A DNA stretch of 47,882 bases. Source: Thermocladium modestius JCM 10088 (lineage in GTDB: Archaea; Thermoproteota; Thermoprotei; Thermoproteales; Thermocladiaceae). Below, in pieces: positions 46,415-47,882 of this stretch. The translations under genes and the position numbers were made by a program. The notes under the pieces are model-generated. The model did no database searches. It worked only from the letters and a program-made list of their open reading frames with translations, and was not told the origin of the DNA. The first letter of the stretch is position 1, and every line of letters starts with the position of its first letter. The stretch covers positions 1-47,882 of the forward strand of contig BBBF01000010.1 in NCBI GenBank assembly GCA_001315925.1, given 5' to 3'.

Positions 46415-47700
46415 ATGAAACTGCTCTTCCTAGTTCTGGACGGCGCTGCAGATAATGCAAACGATGTCCCCCCCACCCCCCCTTACATGGCGGCGAACAA
46501 GCCGGGCTTGGATGGCTTGGCGCGGCAATCCAGGATGGGGGGGTTCACTACCCACTGGGGGGGCGCGGGGGGGTGGCGCCTGAGAGCGACTCCGCCGTCA
46601 TGTCGATACTGGGATATGACCCGAATAAGTACTATACGGGAAGGGGGGGGCCCCTGGAGGCCCTGGGCGCTGGGTACAAGATAAGGGAGGGTTACGAGGT
46701 GGCGTTTAGGGCTAACTTCGCCACAATAGATGCATCAAGGAACATAGTGGATAGGCGGGTTGGGCGGAACTTATCCAGCGAGGAGGCCGCGGAGCTGGCC
46801 AGGGCGGTGGACAACATGAAGCTGGGAGCGGGAGGGGGGGGTACGCCAGGGTAATACCGACAATAGGGCACAGGGCTGTCGTCGTGATAGGATCAAGCGA
46901 TAGGCTCAGCGGTTACGTCAGCAATAACGATCCCGGCTACGCGAGGCAGGGAAAGATATCCATAGCCGTCCCCCCCAATCCAGGAAAGAAGCTGCCGCCG
47001 TTGGAGGCCCTCGACTCCAGCGAGGAGGCCCGCCGCACCGCTGAGTTGGCCAATGAATTCGTGGATAAGGCTATAAAGATCCTCGCCGATCACGAGGTGA
47101 ACAAGAGGAGGGAGAGGGAGGGTAAGCTGCCCGGTAACGTTATATTGATCAGGGATGCAGGGCACGAGATTCCCCACGTAGAGCCGGCGGAGAAGGTGTT
47201 CGGGCTCAGGTTCGGCGCGGTGACCGAGATGCCGGTGGAGCGGGGGGGCATAGCCATCGCATTGGGAATGGATTCAATGCCCGTCTCCAAATACGTCGGC
47301 ACGAAGGAGGAAGTGCTGGGGGGGGAGAGGCTGGAGGCAACGCTGAGGCTGCTGGATAGGGTGGACGTGGCGTACGTTCACCTGAAGGGGGCCTGATGAG
47401 CCGGGCCACGATGGGGGACTTCAAGAGAAAGGTGGAGGAGATAGAGGCCATCGATAAGTACTACGTCCAGCGATTAAACAGCGACTCCCTGGCCGTGCTG
47501 GTCACCAGCGATCACGCCACTCCCTGGCGGCTCAGGTCCCACAGCGGAGATCCCGTTCCATTCATGGTTAAAACGGGAAGCGGGGGGGAGATGGTTTTTC
47601 AAGGTTTGATGAGGTGAATGCCCTGAAGGGCAGTCTAGGCATTGTGGAGCACGGTTGGTTCCTATTGCCGCTCGTCCTGAAGCTGTTGAGGAAGGACTAG
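46415..47700 (+). CDS. apgM: 2,3-bisphosphoglycerate-independent phosphoglycerate mutase, archaeal type
   Basis: Interconverts 3- and 2-phosphoglycerate; alkaline-phosphatase fold with two metals. MKLLFLVLDGAADN (first metal Asp), ANKPGLDGLARQSRMG, GVAPESDSAVMSILGYDPNK with the phosphorylated Ser, YYTGRGPLEALGAGY, FRANFATIDASRNIVDRRVG, GNVILIRDAGHEIPHVEP, VAYVHLKGPDEPGHDGDFKR (broken at 47391-47415), AVLVTSDHATPWRLRSHSGD (metal ligands) and the end VEHGWFLLPLVLKLLRKD. Breaks at G7-G8 46538-46573, G8 46840, C7 46971, 47390 and G7 47583. About 410 residues. Leaderless. Confidence 0.93.
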
Positions 47701-47727
47701 ATAACTAGATCAAATAATACCCATCGA

Positions 47728-47747
47728 TATTTTTATTTTATTTTTTG
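47728..47747 (+). terminator. T-rich terminator after apgM
   Basis: Tract with TTTTTATTTTATTTTTT about 30 bp after the apgM stop; matches the U-rich archaeal terminator pattern. The convergent L12 gene ends 17 bp beyond. Confidence 0.6.
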
Positions 47748-47763
47748 AGAGAGCAATTAATTA

Positions 47764-47882
47764 TTAGCCGAACAAGCTGGCGAGCCCGCCGATGGTCTCC
47801 TCCTCGGACTTCTCCTCCTTCTTCTCCTCCTTCTTCTCGGCACCAGCGGGGGCGGCGGCTGCCGCTGCTGCCTGGGGTTGAG
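47764..47882 (-). CDS. rpl12: Ribosomal protein L12 (P1), C-terminal end, partial
   Basis: Stalk protein that recruits translation factors. Only the tail is in the window: an Ala-rich hinge (QAAAAAAAPAGAEKKE), the charged KKEEKKEEKSEEET, and the conserved end GGLASLFG, stop at 47764-47766. The C5 in the hinge (GCC GCC CCC GCT) is in frame, so not every G/C run in the window is altered. The 5' part lies beyond the window edge. Confidence 0.9.
   Translation of the reverse strand, partial: QPQAAAAAAAPAGAEKKEEKKEEKSEEETIGGLASLFG

Noticed and set aside
1..47882. Poly-G/poly-C tracts as phase-variation switches
   Set aside because: Phase variation affects a few surface or restriction genes. Here RNA polymerase, ligase, SDH, tRNA and intergenic DNA are hit alike, and many changes are +3 inside catalytic motifs, which switching would not produce.
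1..47882. Programmed ribosomal frameshifting or transcriptional slippage to restore the frames
   Set aside because: It would have to act at several sites in almost every gene and cannot explain the tRNA run or the +3 insertions. Reported archaeal recoding is rare and gene-specific.
1..47882. CRISPR array, rRNA or complete insertion sequence
   Set aside because: No regularly spaced 24-37 bp repeats, no rRNA core sequences and no transposase frame were seen.

Overview
The window reads as chromosome of a hyperthermophilic crenarchaeon of the Thermoproteales (Caldivirga/Vulcanisaeta/Thermocladium-like; genus inferred, not proven). Support: archaeal informational genes (Rpo11, exosome Csl4, SBDS, proteasome alpha, ATP-dependent DNA ligase, ribosomal protein L12), TATA boxes about 25 nt before many start codons (leaderless genes), an archaeal initiator tRNA, and a tRNA-Thr that folds only if three introns are removed, a Thermoproteales habit.

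The dominant property of the sequence is mis-sized G and C runs. More than a hundred runs of 6-8 G or C (one of 11) occur where protein families or tRNA folds demand 3-5. They split most genes into several frames or add a glycine or proline inside catalytic motifs. A smaller class has lost one base, often from a GG or CC doublet. A and T runs look normal. I treat this as a sequencing or assembly fault and give gene coordinates across the breaks; almost every gene would be intact after correction.

Layout: 1-2.1 kb TusA and succinate dehydrogenase sdhBCD; 2.2-6.2 kb a CBS protein with a hibernation-factor-like tail and an MMPL/RND exporter; 6.3-9.2 kb HAD phosphatase, membrane protein, adenylate kinase, QueF-like archaeosine enzyme; 9.2-14 kb aldehyde ferredoxin oxidoreductase, CBS protein, Rpo11, peroxiredoxin, DUF2067 protein and Csl4; 14.1-15.7 kb a fossil integrated element at tRNA-Asp, with an SSV-type integrase split around a GIY-YIG gene; 15.7-22.8 kb dephospho-CoA kinase, aldo/keto reductase, amino-acid permease, phosphoribosyltransferase, aldehyde dehydrogenase, B3/4 protein, zinc finger; 23-26.7 kb two coupled radical SAM genes; 26.7-31 kb tRNA-Thr, DNA ligase, proteasome alpha, DEAD-box helicase; 31.4-34.8 kb a copper-resistance locus (CopR-like regulator, TRASH chaperone, CopA) with a shared palindromic operator; 35-41.7 kb hexokinase, cobyrinate diamide synthase, glutamate dehydrogenase, endonuclease IV-like protein, M32 carboxypeptidase; 41.8-44 kb three coupled unrecognised genes then SBDS; 44-47.9 kb initiator tRNA, a hydroxyacyl-CoA dehydrogenase/enoyl-CoA hydratase fusion, phosphoglycerate mutase and the end of ribosomal L12.

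Together these suggest an organism with oxidative or bidirectional TCA chemistry (SDH), crotonyl-CoA metabolism compatible with the dicarboxylate/4-hydroxybutyrate carbon-fixation cycle, tungsten/molybdenum aldehyde oxidation, modified-EMP sugar use (ROK hexokinase, ApgM), B12 synthesis or salvage, and copper defence.
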